From Microbacterium sp. (GTDB taxonomy: Bacteria > Actinomycetota > Actinomycetes > Actinomycetales > Microbacteriaceae): 63,868 nt of DNA. The stretch spans positions 1-63,868 of the forward strand of contig JAGIAK010000005.1 in assembly GCA_017744855.1 (NCBI GenBank). The letters run 5' to 3'. Below are positions 1 to 8,600 of the stretch, in pieces. Under the pieces are notes generated by a model. It made no database searches and was not told the DNA's origin. It saw nothing but the letters and a program-made list of their open reading frames with translations. Made by a program: the position numbers and the translations under genes. The first letter of the stretch is position 1. Every line of letters begins with the position of its first letter.

Positions 1-129
1 GCGTAATCGGGCCTCGATCCGGCCGATCGGCGACGCTCCGATCCCGAAGTATCGAAGGGTCGGACCCTGATCTCAGGGCGCGCCGGAGCCGCGAGCCGCG
101 GCAGGCCCGACGGAGAGGACACACAGGAA

Positions 130-912
130 ATGACTGCACACATCCGCCCCGGCATCCGGGGTTCCGTCATCGCGGCTTCCGTGCTGGCGATGGGCCTCGG
201 CCTCGCCGGCTGCGCCGGCGCGACGACCGCTCCGCACGGCGGGGACAAGCCATCGGACGAGCCGACCGCCACGGTCGCCGGCTGCACGGAGGCCGCGGGT
301 ATCGACGCCGTGGTCATGGCACAGCTCGCCGGCGAGCCCACGGACGACGGGATGCTCGCCGTGGCTGCGGCCTATGCTGCCGCGGGCGACGCCCTGCACG
401 GCGGGCCCGCCGAGGCGCACGATGCCGCCCACGCCGCGGCCGACGCGATCACCCAGGCCGTCGAGGACGGCGCAGGCCCCGCGGTCTTCGAAGACCCCGC
501 GTACGTCCAGGCGGCCACCGCTCTCGGCGAGTTCGTGTTCGAGGACTGCGACTTCGAGAGCCTCGCCGTGACGGCGCAGGACTTCGAGTTCCTCGGCCTC
601 CCCGACGAGATCGCCGCAGGCACGGCGGTCGTGCAGCTGACGAACAAGGGCGAGAACCCGCACGTCATCGAGATCTCCCGCATCCCGGACGCCGCGACCG
701 CCGTCGAGGACGTCATCGCCGACCCCGGTGCCGCGATGGAGGGGGGCCTCATCGAGATGGTCGCCGGCGGCGCGTTCACCGAGCCGGGGACGCAGGGCTA
801 CCTCACCGTCGAACTCACGCCGGGACGCTACCTCGTGACGTGCATGATGCCCGACAGCGAGAACGTCCCGCACGCGATGCACGGGATGTACCGCGAGCTG
901 ACGGTGGCGTGA
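130..912 (+). CDS. Cupredoxin-like lipoprotein
   Basis: A 260-residue predicted lipoprotein. The N-terminal hydrophobic stretch ends in a lipobox (LAGC, Cys28), so it is probably anchored on the outer face of the membrane. Residues 45-140 are Ala/His-rich and helical in character. Residues 145-260 look like a small beta-rich copper-binding domain: His178 (ENPHVIEI), Cys238 (YLVTCMM), His248/His251 and Met253 are spaced like the His-Cys-His-Met ligands of a type 1 copper site. A good purine-rich RBS (acaggaa) precedes the ATG. The stop is one base before the GTG of the multicopper oxidase, so the two are almost certainly co-transcribed; the lipoprotein may pass electrons or copper to the oxidase. 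The cupredoxin assignment rests on ligand spacing, not on an alignment. Confidence 0.75.
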   Translation: MTAHIRPGIRGSVIAASVLAMGLGLAGCAGATTAPHGGDKPSDEPTATVAGCTEAAGIDAVVMAQLAGEPTDDGMLAVAAAYAAAGDALHGGPAEAHDAAHAAADAITQAVEDGAGPAVFEDPAYVQAATALGEFVFEDCDFESLAVTAQDFEFLGLPDEIAAGTAVVQLTNKGENPHVIEISRIPDAATAVEDVIADPGAAMEGGLIEMVAGGAFTEPGTQGYLTVELTPGRYLVTCMMPDSENVPHAMHGMYRELTVA

Positions 913-913
913 C

Positions 914-2566
914 GTGACGCGCTCGGCGAAGGGCATCACCCGCCGCGGAGCGCTCGCGCTGGCCGTAGCCGGAGCGACTGCGGGGGCGGTCGCCTGGCTC
1001 GTCGGGGAGGCGGAGGGCGCGCCAGGCACAGGCGTGCACTCCGGCTCCCCGCACGCCGGCCACGGTTCGGATGCCGTGGCCGGCCTCGAGGGGGTGCGGG
1101 AACGAGGACAGACGGGGCTGCTGCTGCGCAGCCGCATCGACCTTCCCGCCCCCTTCGGCTCCCCGCTGCCGCTGCTTCGCCCGGCGAGGGCCGTGCACAC
1201 CGCCCAGGGCGATCTCTACGAGATCACGGCGCGGTCGGCGGTCGCCGAGCTGCTGCCTGGCGTGCAGACGACGATCCACGCCTACGACGGACGGATGCCT
1301 GGTCCGCTCATCGTGTCGCGGCGGGGAACCCCGGTGATCGTCCGGGTGCGCAACGAGCTGCCGTTCCCCGTGACGACGCACCTGCACGGCGGACGGACGC
1401 CGGCCGTGCACGACGGCTTTCCCACGGACCTCGTGCTGCCCGTCGGCGGCTGGCCGCATCCGCTCGCGCACGAGGGGCGGATCGCAGAGGGCGGCCGCGA
1501 CTACGTCTATCCGCTCGATCAGCGCGCGGCGACGCTCTGGTACCACGACCACCGGATGGACTTCACCGGCGCGCAGGTCTGGCTCGGTCTCGCCGGCATG
1601 CACCTGCACCGCGACGAGGAGGAGGATGCGCTGTCGCTCCCGCGCGGAGACCGGGAGGTGCCGCTGATGATCGCCGACCGCGCCTTCGACGCCGACGGCT
1701 CGCTGATGTACCCCGCCGTCGATCGTGATCTCGCGGTGGTCGGCGGCGTCACCGGCGGGTTCCACGACGGAGTGCTCGGCGACGTGATCCTCGTGAACGG
1801 CCGGGCCTGGCCCGAGCTGGAGGTGGAACCCGCGCAGTATCGACTTCGGCTCGTGAACGCGTCCAATGCGCGCTGGTACCGGCTCACGCTCGACGGTCTG
1901 GCCCACGACGAGCCCGGCTTCGTGCAGATCGGCGGCGACGGCGGTCTGCTCGCCGCACCCGTCCGGCATCGCGCCCTGCAGCTCGCCCCCGGCGAACGAT
2001 TCGACGTGGTCGTGGACTTCCGCGGGCTGCGCCGCGGCGATGCGGTCGTGCTCGGCAACGCGCTGGGCGACGGGTCGACGGCGAAGGTCATGCGGTTCCG
2101 GGTGAGGGCGGACCAGGCCGACGACGATGTTGTCGTGCCCGACGTGCTCGGCGTCGTGGAACCCCTGGGTGAACCGGTGCGTGCACGGTCCTTCTCGTTC
2201 GGGCGGGCGGATGCCGCAGGCGCCTCGGCATCCGGGCACGCCGCCGTGTGGCGCATCAACGGCGAGGGCTACGACCCGACGACCGCGGTCGCCGAGGTGC
2301 GCGCCGGGGACGTGGAGGAGTGGGAGTTCACGACCGACAACCGGCATCCCGTGCACGTGCACCTGTCGCCGTTCCAGGTCGTGGCACGGGGCGCCAGAGG
2401 GCCGGGCCCGTTCGACGCCGGATGGAAGGACACCATCGCGTTGGGGCCGGGCGAGCGCGCACGGGTCCGCGTGCGGTTCGATGCTGATCCCGGTCGCTAC
2501 ATGCTGCACTGCCACACCCTCGAGCACGAGGACATGGCGATGATGGCGAACTTCGACGTCGTGTGA
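914..2566 (+). CDS. Tat-exported multicopper oxidase (CotA/bilirubin oxidase-like)
   Basis: A 550-residue multicopper oxidase, a laccase-type enzyme that couples one-electron oxidation of a substrate to four-electron reduction of O2. Residues 1-31 carry a twin-arginine signal (TRRGALALAVAG), so the folded copper protein is probably exported by Tat. The copper ligand motifs are complete: HLH at 156-158, WYHDH ending at His213, HPVHVHL around 475, and HCHTLEHEDMAMM from 532 with the T1 Cys533 and Met543 at Cys+10. The start is a GTG one base after the stop of the cupredoxin-like lipoprotein. Substrate cannot be read from sequence; metal (Cu or Mn) or phenolic oxidation are the family norms. Confidence 0.92.
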   Translation: MTRSAKGITRRGALALAVAGATAGAVAWLVGEAEGAPGTGVHSGSPHAGHGSDAVAGLEGVRERGQTGLLLRSRIDLPAPFGSPLPLLRPARAVHTAQGDLYEITARSAVAELLPGVQTTIHAYDGRMPGPLIVSRRGTPVIVRVRNELPFPVTTHLHGGRTPAVHDGFPTDLVLPVGGWPHPLAHEGRIAEGGRDYVYPLDQRAATLWYHDHRMDFTGAQVWLGLAGMHLHRDEEEDALSLPRGDREVPLMIADRAFDADGSLMYPAVDRDLAVVGGVTGGFHDGVLGDVILVNGRAWPELEVEPAQYRLRLVNASNARWYRLTLDGLAHDEPGFVQIGGDGGLLAAPVRHRALQLAPGERFDVVVDFRGLRRGDAVVLGNALGDGSTAKVMRFRVRADQADDDVVVPDVLGVVEPLGEPVRARSFSFGRADAAGASASGHAAVWRINGEGYDPTTAVAEVRAGDVEEWEFTTDNRHPVHVHLSPFQVVARGARGPGPFDAGWKDTIALGPGERARVRVRFDADPGRYMLHCHTLEHEDMAMMANFDVV

Positions 2567-2575
2567 CGTCGGCGC

Positions 2576-3715
2576 TCAGGTCGCGGGAAGGTACCAGCCC
2601 GTCGGACCGACGGCGTCGCGACCGCGAGGCATGTACTGGTCGAGGTAAACGCGCGTGATCAGCTCGCGGCGGCTGCGCACACCGGCCTTGTCGAACACGA
2701 CCTTGAGGTGGTCCTGCACGGTGTACGCGGAGAGGTGCAAGCGCGCCGCGATCTCCTTCGTCTCCACACCGCGCAGCACCAGTTCGGTGACGTCGCGTTC
2801 GCGGCGGGTGAGGCCGAACGCGGCGACCACGAGGTCGACGACCTCCGACGGCCGGGCCTCCTCGATCGTGACGACGACCTCCCCGACTGCGCCGCCCTGG
2901 CCGAGGAAGGGCGAGGCGTGCAGCACCAGCCAGATGCCGGAACGCGTGCGCACCCTGGCGCGGGGGACTCGCTCGTCCGCGGACCCGACCATGCGCCGCG
3001 CGGCCATGACCAGCGCGTACACCGTGCCGATCGGGTCGGTGCTGTCGGCGGCCTCGCCGAGCTGAAGGAGCCGTGTCTGCGCGCCCGTGCTCATCCGCAC
3101 GACCTCGTCGCGCTGGTCGATGACGACGACGGCCGGACCGTCGACCGCGGTATCGATGAGCGAAGACGAGCCGAGCTGCGCGAGCACCCCGACGCGCACG
3201 CCGCGCGCGAAGGAGCCGGACAACCCGCCGGCCCAGCGCACCTCCTCGTCCGTGAACGGGGGGATGTCGTCATCGCGGAACAGGGCGATCCCGCCCCAGA
3301 GCCCCGCATCGTCGCGGAAGGCGAGCCGCAGCTCGTCGCTGTAGCCGAACATCGGGCGGATCAGCCGGTCCATCCGCACCGACGCTCCCGGGCGCCCGTG
3401 CCCTGACGCACTCATGGCGATGGCCGGGATGTCGGCGCGCACGATGTCGCTGAAGGCGGTGGTCTCCGCGCCGCCGTACTCGAGGATCGCGAACAGCGGG
3501 TCTTCGGCGTCGCGCCGTGCCAGGTCGCCGAACTTGCGTCCGCTCGTGAGCATCTCGGTCACCGGGTCGTGCGTGCCGATGCAGGCGGCGACGGACGGGA
3601 GCACGCGGGCGAGGGCGGTGCTGGCCTCGTCGAGGAACTCGTCGACCCCGAGACCGGCGCGCGAGAGCACATCGATGTCGGAGCGCACGCGATCCGCGGT
3701 GAGAGAACTGACCAT
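2576..3715 (-). CDS. LuxR-family transcriptional regulator with N-terminal sensor region
   Basis: A 379-residue regulator starting at the ATG read as MVSSLTADRV; an in-frame ATG further upstream gives a less plausible extension. Residues from about 301 to 360 form a GerE/LuxR-type helix-turn-helix (LTRRERDVTELVLRG, then KEIAARLHLSAYTVQDHLK). The first 280 residues are mixed alpha/beta and may be GAF/PAS-like, but I see no diagnostic motif and no receiver aspartate. It is convergent with the multicopper oxidase (9-bp gap) and divergent from the FAD oxidoreductase, which is the most likely target. A CCCAG-N4-CTGGG inverted repeat lies in the shared upstream region at 3752-3765. Confidence 0.85.
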   Translation of the reverse strand: MVSSLTADRVRSDIDVLSRAGLGVDEFLDEASTALARVLPSVAACIGTHDPVTEMLTSGRKFGDLARRDAEDPLFAILEYGGAETTAFSDIVRADIPAIAMSASGHGRPGASVRMDRLIRPMFGYSDELRLAFRDDAGLWGGIALFRDDDIPPFTDEEVRWAGGLSGSFARGVRVGVLAQLGSSSLIDTAVDGPAVVVIDQRDEVVRMSTGAQTRLLQLGEAADSTDPIGTVYALVMAARRMVGSADERVPRARVRTRSGIWLVLHASPFLGQGGAVGEVVVTIEEARPSEVVDLVVAAFGLTRRERDVTELVLRGVETKEIAARLHLSAYTVQDHLKVVFDKAGVRSRRELITRVYLDQYMPRGRDAVGPTGWYLPAT

Positions 3716-3874
3716 CGCACCAGTATCCTCGCGTGCGTCCCGAAGCGATATCCCAGCGTTCTGGGGGGCGGAATCGCCCGGTGACCAGGGATGCCGTCGA
3801 GACGCGCCGATCCGCAGAGTGGTCACATCGCCGCCTGCGACCGCGGGCGGCCCTCAACGACAGTGGAGCCCGAC

Positions 3875-5329
3875 ATGACCTCTCCCTCCCTCCCCGCGGT
3901 GGACGCGGCCGAGCCTTCCCTTCCCGCTTCCGAGGCCGCCCGTGCGGCGGCCATCGCCGCCCTCCGCTCGCTCGACGGCGTCATCGTCGCGGGCGACCGG
4001 GGTTACGACGAGGCGCGTCTCGCGTGGAACCTCGCCGCCGACCAACGCCCGCTCGCCGTCGCGGAGCCGACCACGCTCGCGGAGATCCAGCGGGTCGTGC
4101 GCGCGGCCGTCGCCGCCGGCATCCGTGTCGCGCCGCAGAGCACGGGCCACAACGCGCTGCCCCTCGTGCAGGCCGGCCTCGACGACGCGCTCCTGTTGCG
4201 CCTGCATCGGCTGCGCGAGGTGCGGATCGACGCCGATCGCCCCACGGCCCTGGTGTCGGCGGGGTCGCTCTGGCGTGACGCCGTCGAGGCTGCGGCGCCG
4301 CACGGCCTCACCGCACTGCACGGGAGCGCGGGCGACGTCGGCGCCGTGGGGTACACACTCGGCGGAGGGCTGTCGTTCTACGGTCGGAGGTACGGCCTCG
4401 CCGCCCATCACGTGCGCGCGTTCGAGGTCGTCACGGCATCCGGCGACGTGGTCCGCAGCACCCCGTTCGAGCACGCCGGCCTGTTCTGGGCGCTGCGGGG
4501 CGGCGGAGGCGGCCTGGGGATCGTCGTCTCCATGGAGATCGAGCTGCTGCCGCTGTCCGATGTCCAGGCGGGATTCCTCCTGTGGGACATCTCGGCGGCG
4601 CCTGCGGTGCTGCCCGCCTGGCGCGCCTGGACGACCGGCCTCGATCGTGCGGCGACGACGAGCCTGCGAATGCTGCGGTTCCCTCCGCTGCCCGAGCTGC
4701 CGCCGTTCCTCAGCGGTCGTTCCCTCATCGTCGTCGACGGAGCCGTGCTCGCCGACGACGAGCGCACCGCGGAACTGCTCGCGCCGTTGCGCGCTCTGCG
4801 CCCGGAGATGGACACGTTCGCGCGGATTCCCGCATCGGCCGTGCTCGACGTGCACATGGATCCGCCGGCGCCTTCGGCCGGGGTCAGTGAGCACGGGATG
4901 ATGCGCGCACTCGACGACGAGACGGTCGAGACGCTGCTCGCGATCGCGGGTCCGGGGGCCGCGGATGCGCCCTCCATCGTCGAGCTGCGGCACCTCGGCG
5001 GTGCGCTCTCGGATCCGATCGATGCGGCGCTGCCGCGCCTCGACGGGGAGTACGCCCTGCTCGCATTGGAGATGGTGCCGGTGCCCGAGGTGGCTGAGGT
5101 CGCATCGGCCAGGGTGCGTGCGACGGTCGATGCGGTGCGCGACCGGCTCGACGGGGCGCCGTACCTCAACTTCATCGAGGACGAGGCCGAGCTGTCGGCG
5201 GTGCTCGGCCGGGAGGGGACGGAGCGCCTTCGGCGGGTACGGGCGCTCTACGATCCGATGCACCTCTGGGTGGCCGCGCATCGGATGCCGGAATCCGTCG
5301 TCGCGGCGGGGCTCGACGGGCGGCCCTGA
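3875..5329 (+). CDS. FAD-linked oxidoreductase (BBE-like)
   Basis: A 484-residue FAD-binding oxidoreductase of the berberine bridge enzyme/6-hydroxynicotine oxidase type. The PCMH FAD-binding half is at about 45-220 (EPTTLAEIQRVV; STGHNALP with His92 a candidate for covalent flavin attachment; GSAGDVGAVGYTLGGGLSF). The C-terminus matches the short BBE segment (NFIEDEAELSAVLG, then LYDPMHLW). No second cysteine for bicovalent FAD is evident. I chose the ATG at 3875 because gtggag precedes it and the residues upstream are unlike the family. Substrate unknown. Divergent from the LuxR-type gene. Confidence 0.85.
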   Translation: MTSPSLPAVDAAEPSLPASEAARAAAIAALRSLDGVIVAGDRGYDEARLAWNLAADQRPLAVAEPTTLAEIQRVVRAAVAAGIRVAPQSTGHNALPLVQAGLDDALLLRLHRLREVRIDADRPTALVSAGSLWRDAVEAAAPHGLTALHGSAGDVGAVGYTLGGGLSFYGRRYGLAAHHVRAFEVVTASGDVVRSTPFEHAGLFWALRGGGGGLGIVVSMEIELLPLSDVQAGFLLWDISAAPAVLPAWRAWTTGLDRAATTSLRMLRFPPLPELPPFLSGRSLIVVDGAVLADDERTAELLAPLRALRPEMDTFARIPASAVLDVHMDPPAPSAGVSEHGMMRALDDETVETLLAIAGPGAADAPSIVELRHLGGALSDPIDAALPRLDGEYALLALEMVPVPEVAEVASARVRATVDAVRDRLDGAPYLNFIEDEAELSAVLGREGTERLRRVRALYDPMHLWVAAHRMPESVVAAGLDGRP

Positions 5330-5349
5330 TCCGGATCGCCACGGGGGCG

Positions 5350-5389
5350 GCACGGAGCGGGTCGGTCGGGGAACCGACCCGCTCCGTGC
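5350..5389. terminator. Bidirectional hairpin terminator
   Basis: A perfect 17-bp stem (5350-5366 with 5373-5389) around a 6-nt loop lies between the convergent FAD oxidoreductase and glycosyl hydrolase genes. There is no strong U-tract on either side, as is usual in high-GC actinobacteria. Confidence 0.8.
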
Positions 5390-5396
5390 GATGGGG

Positions 5397-7328
5397 TCAG
5401 CCGCGCGGCTGCTTGCAGGGGTTGCCGTTGCCGTACCCCTGTCCGTTCCCGTTGCCCTTGTCGTGGCCCTTCGCGTTGCCCTTGCCGTTTCCGGGGTGCT
5501 GCACCGGCGCGGCGGCGGCGACGGGGCCGCTCTCGACGGATGCCGCATCGAGCGCCGTGACGACCCACACCGCGTCGGGGGCGGCATCCGCGGGGATCTC
5601 GAACTCGAACGACGCGTCGTCGCCCGCCCAGACCCTGTCGACCAGCGTGCCAGGCGTGCCGACGACCTGCTGGGGAGTGCCCGTTCCGGCGTAGACCGCG
5701 AAGAAGCGCGCGTCACCGCACTGCGCCCAGGTCAGGGCCGAGCCGTCCTTCGTCACGCTGCCCGGTGCCTTGACCTCGCCGTCGGAGAGCCACGGCTTCG
5801 CAGGCACGAGGGTGGGGTAGGAGAACGCCCCCGACTTCAGCAGCGAGATCGCGTCGTTCTTGGCCTGGTGGCGCGGCTTGAGGGCGTCGGCCACGGTCGA
5901 GAGGTCGGTCGGGCGCATGTCGTTGTAGCTGAAGAGCACGCTGCCGTCGATGCCGTCGAGCTTCTGGTCGAACAGGATCTGGTTCGGCACCTCCTCGGGG
6001 TTCATCCATGCCTGCTCGAAGCCGCCGTTGTTGACGTGCTTGTACAGGGCGTGGCCCACGTAGATCTGGGTGCGGCTGTCGGCGGTCGTGCCACTCCACC
6101 ACTGCGCCAGATCGCCGTAGGGGGCGGCCGCCTGATCGAAGCTCCAGTAGATCTGCGGAGTGAGGTAGTCGACGAGCTCGTCCTGCACCCAGCCGCGGGT
6201 GTCGGCGAAGATCGACGAGCTGTAGCTCTGCGAGGAGCTGGTCGGGGTGTGGGACCCTGCCGGGTCGTTCGCGATGTGCTCCCAGATGCCGAACGGGCTC
6301 ACGCCGAACTGCACAGCCGTGCCCGCGGCGTCGTTGTGCGCGGTGATCGTATCGCCGACCTCGGTGATGAGCGCGGTCACGTTGTCGCGGCGCCACTGCT
6401 CGATGCCTGCAGGGGTGTCGGGATAGCCGGCGGTGAGGCCGTGCTGCTCGAAGGTCGCGCGGTCTTCACCGGCGGCGCCGAAGAACACGTTCGCTCCGTT
6501 GACGCTGATCCGATAGGGGTAGAAGTAGTCGTCGAAGTGGATGGCGTCGACGTCGTAGTTCTCCACGATCTCGGCGACGGATGCCGCCACGTAGTCGCGC
6601 ACCTCTGGACGCCCGGGGTCGAGGAACAGCTTCTCGTCGAAGGAGAGCACGAGGTCGGGATGCTGCACGGCGAAGTTGTCGGCGGCGAGGATACCGGCCC
6701 CGTGCAGGGCCGCGATGTACTCGGGGGTGCTCAGGGTCTTGACCTGTTCGGCTGTGAGCCCGAGCGCCTTCAGGATCGTCGCCGCGGTCATCTTGGTGTT
6801 GGTGACCCGGTAGGGGTTGAGCCAGGCGTGGTACTCCATGCCGCGCTCGTGCGTCGCTTCGACCATGCGGGCGAGCGGGTCGTACCCGGGGTCCGCGCCC
6901 TGCGCGCCGGAGACGAACTCCGACCACGGGTTCAGCTGCGACGGGTAGTACGCGTCCAACAGCGGACGCACCTGGAAGATCACGGCATTCATGTTCCAGG
7001 ACTCGAACTCGTCGAGCACGGCGTCGTACCTCGCGTCGAAGTCCGCGGCATCCGCGGGGCGGGCGAAGTTGAGGTTGCCGATGGTGGCGACCCAGGCGCT
7101 GGAGAAGCGGCGGGCGTCGTGACTGAGCTCGGCGGGGATCGTCACCTGCGTGCCAGAACCGGGGTAGGTGTAGACGGGCGTGGTGCTGTAGCCGTAGCTG
7201 CCGTCGGCGTTCTTGACGTAGGTGAACAGGGCGTCTTCGTCGACCGTCTCCGCTGCTGCTGCGGTGGCGGCGGGCGCGCCGAGCAGCAGCAGCGCTGCGG
7301 CGGTCGCGACGAGGGGGCGTCTCTTCAT
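5397..7328 (-). CDS. Secreted glycosyl hydrolase-like protein (GHL10 / family 10-like)
   Basis: A 643-residue secreted protein. A Sec signal peptide covers residues 1-26 (cleavage near AAAAE). Residues about 75-480 match the GHL10/DUF187 glycosyl-hydrolase-like TIM barrel: AWVATIGNLNF, NMNAVIFQVRPLLDAYY, YHAWLNPYRVTN, AIHFDDYFYPY, FGVSPFGIWEH and YLTPQIYWSF. Acidic residues in the FDDYF segment are candidate catalytic positions. A beta-sandwich-like region follows (about 510-610), and the last 35 residues are a Gly/Asn/Lys-rich tail. Family members act on cell-wall or extracellular glycans, but the exact substrate is unproven. It is transcribed alone, ending at a strong hairpin. Confidence 0.88.
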   Translation of the reverse strand: MKRRPLVATAAALLLLGAPAATAAAAETVDEDALFTYVKNADGSYGYSTTPVYTYPGSGTQVTIPAELSHDARRFSSAWVATIGNLNFARPADAADFDARYDAVLDEFESWNMNAVIFQVRPLLDAYYPSQLNPWSEFVSGAQGADPGYDPLARMVEATHERGMEYHAWLNPYRVTNTKMTAATILKALGLTAEQVKTLSTPEYIAALHGAGILAADNFAVQHPDLVLSFDEKLFLDPGRPEVRDYVAASVAEIVENYDVDAIHFDDYFYPYRISVNGANVFFGAAGEDRATFEQHGLTAGYPDTPAGIEQWRRDNVTALITEVGDTITAHNDAAGTAVQFGVSPFGIWEHIANDPAGSHTPTSSSQSYSSSIFADTRGWVQDELVDYLTPQIYWSFDQAAAPYGDLAQWWSGTTADSRTQIYVGHALYKHVNNGGFEQAWMNPEEVPNQILFDQKLDGIDGSVLFSYNDMRPTDLSTVADALKPRHQAKNDAISLLKSGAFSYPTLVPAKPWLSDGEVKAPGSVTKDGSALTWAQCGDARFFAVYAGTGTPQQVVGTPGTLVDRVWAGDDASFEFEIPADAAPDAVWVVTALDAASVESGPVAAAAPVQHPGNGKGNAKGHDKGNGNGQGYGNGNPCKQPRG

Positions 7329-7351
7329 CGAGTCCTCATTCCGTGATCCGG

Positions 7352-7366
7352 ACGATAATCGTTTTC
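7352..7366 (-). promoter_or_regulatory. Candidate operator upstream of the glycosyl hydrolase
   Basis: An AT-rich element 24-38 bp before the hydrolase start contains the perfect odd palindrome ACGATAATCGT (7352-7362). It overlaps GATAATCGTTTTC (7354-7366), which resembles Fur/Zur-family boxes (GAnAAn-C-nTTnTC symmetry). Which regulator would bind is open. Confidence 0.35.
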
Positions 7367-7455
7367 ACAGTCTTGCACGAAGATAGAAAAGATTTCCAGA
7401 GCTGGATGTGACTGCACGGATCGGGAGCGCGGGTCGTCGGGGCGTGCTCCCCGCG

Positions 7456-8130
7456 CTACGGGGCCGGGGTGTCGGTCGGGGCCGGGGTGTCGCGGACGAA
7501 CTGCGGGTCGCCCGGGGTAATGCCGAAGAACAGTGGGTCTGTGGGGGCTTCGCCGTCGGTCGGGAGGTAGCCCGCACCGAGCCGTTCGCCGTGGAAGAGG
7601 AGCTCGCTGAGTTCGTCCCGGTCGCCGGGCCAGCAGGTGGTCTCGGCGGCGATCCTGATCTGCCCGTCCTTCCTGATCTCGACGAGCAGCAGCGAGAAGT
7701 CACCCGTATCGCGCACGGTGAGCTGCGTGATCTGCCCTTCCTGATCGTCGGAGCCGAGCACCTTCCGCTGCGGGGCCATGTCCTTGTCGGCGAGGAACTG
7801 CTCCACGGCGTCCGCGTACTGTTCCCGTCGGGATCCGTCGAGATCCACGCTGCGGCTGAGGTCGAACCGGTAGTGGTCGGCATCGCACTCGACCGGCTGC
7901 ATGCCGTAGACACCGACTTGCCCGATCCTCCACTCGCCGTCGGACAGCGTGGATTGGAGCTCGTTCAGAAATCCGCGGTAGCGGAGGTAGTTCGCCTCGG
8001 CCTCGTCGAACAGCGGCTGCCCTGTGGGTGCAGGCTCGCTCTGGCATCCGGTCATCGTCATCATTCCTGTCAGCGCCAGTGCGAGGCCGGAAATCGTTCG
8101 TCTGCGTCTTCTCGGACGGTGCGTCACCAT
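7456..8130 (-). CDS. Lipoprotein of unknown function
   Basis: A 224-residue predicted lipoprotein with an Arg-rich N-terminus, a hydrophobic segment and a lipobox (MTGC). The mature part has one Cys pair (PVECDADHY and ETTCWPGD) that could form a disulfide. It ends in a Pro/Thr-rich tail (DTPAPTDTPAP). I place the start at the ATG at 8130 because it overlaps the stop of the upstream reading frame as ATGGTGA, a coupled arrangement; an ATG nine bases earlier is possible. It has no family I recognise. The upstream partner looks WXG100-like, so this may be an envelope protein of a small secretion-linked pair. Confidence 0.75.
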   Translation of the reverse strand: MVTHRPRRRRRTISGLALALTGMMTMTGCQSEPAPTGQPLFDEAEANYLRYRGFLNELQSTLSDGEWRIGQVGVYGMQPVECDADHYRFDLSRSVDLDGSRREQYADAVEQFLADKDMAPQRKVLGSDDQEGQITQLTVRDTGDFSLLLVEIRKDGQIRIAAETTCWPGDRDELSELLFHGERLGAGYLPTDGEAPTDPLFFGITPGDPQFVRDTPAPTDTPAP

Positions 8131-8463
8131 AGCCACCAATCGTCGCTGCCGTATCCGCCGACCATCGTGGCGGGTCTTCCGGCCTCGATGATCTCGACGA
8201 TGTTGGCGAACGACTCAGACCCCTCCTGGAGGTAGCCGCCGGGGTGTCCCGTCGTACCGATCGGGAAGTCGCCTTCGTCGTGCGTGCCATGTCCTGGAGT
8301 CTGAAGGAGATGACCTCCGAGACGTGCGGCCGAGCGGAGCGTTCACTCCGGTCTCCGCGCCGTGTGCGGCATCCATCTCGTCGCCGAGTTCCCGTGCGCT
8401 CGACTCCAGTTCGGCACGCTGGGCCGAGAGCGCGGGCAACGTCACACTGAAGTCTTGCGGCAT
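8124..8463 (-). pseudogene. Small WXG100-like protein, apparently frameshifted
   Basis: From the ATG at 8463 the frame reads MPQDFSVTLPALSAQRAELE, a helical start like small WXG100/ESX-type proteins of Actinobacteria, and stays plausible for about 45 residues. It then turns Arg/Ser-rich (unlikely to be coding) and stops at 8215. From about 8345 a different frame becomes protein-like (GHGTHDEGDFPIGTTGH, GGYLQEGSESFANIVEII, ending DDWWLW) and stops at 8124, exactly overlapping the next gene's ATG. One gene of about 110 residues broken by a single frameshift near 8320-8350 explains this best. A sequencing error or two overlapping small genes cannot be excluded. Confidence 0.55.
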
Positions 8464-8484
8464 GGAACCCCCCGATTCGGGTCC

Positions 8485-8490
8485 AGCCTA
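8485..8490 (-). promoter_or_regulatory. Candidate -10 box (TAGGCT) of the WXG100-like gene
   Basis: TAGGCT on the minus strand lies 21 nt before the ATG, leaving a short leader that contains a G-rich RBS. Confidence 0.35.
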
Positions 8491-8600
8491 AGCAGGGGTT
8501 CCACGGCGCTGTCGAAGCGCGACAATGGGGCTTTCGAACAGCGAAGAATCCGCTGTCGTCGGCGACCTTGGCGACTCTCAGGCCGGGCCAGGCGCTCCGT

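Noticed and set aside
815..2527. 570-residue open frame antisense to the multicopper oxidase
   Set aside because: It is Arg/His/Gly-rich with no domain and mirrors a gene with complete copper motifs; long antisense frames are a by-product of GC-rich codons.
4965..7346. 793-residue open frame on the plus strand opposite the glycosyl hydrolase
   Set aside because: Composition is that of an antisense shadow and it crosses a strong terminator and two gene ends.
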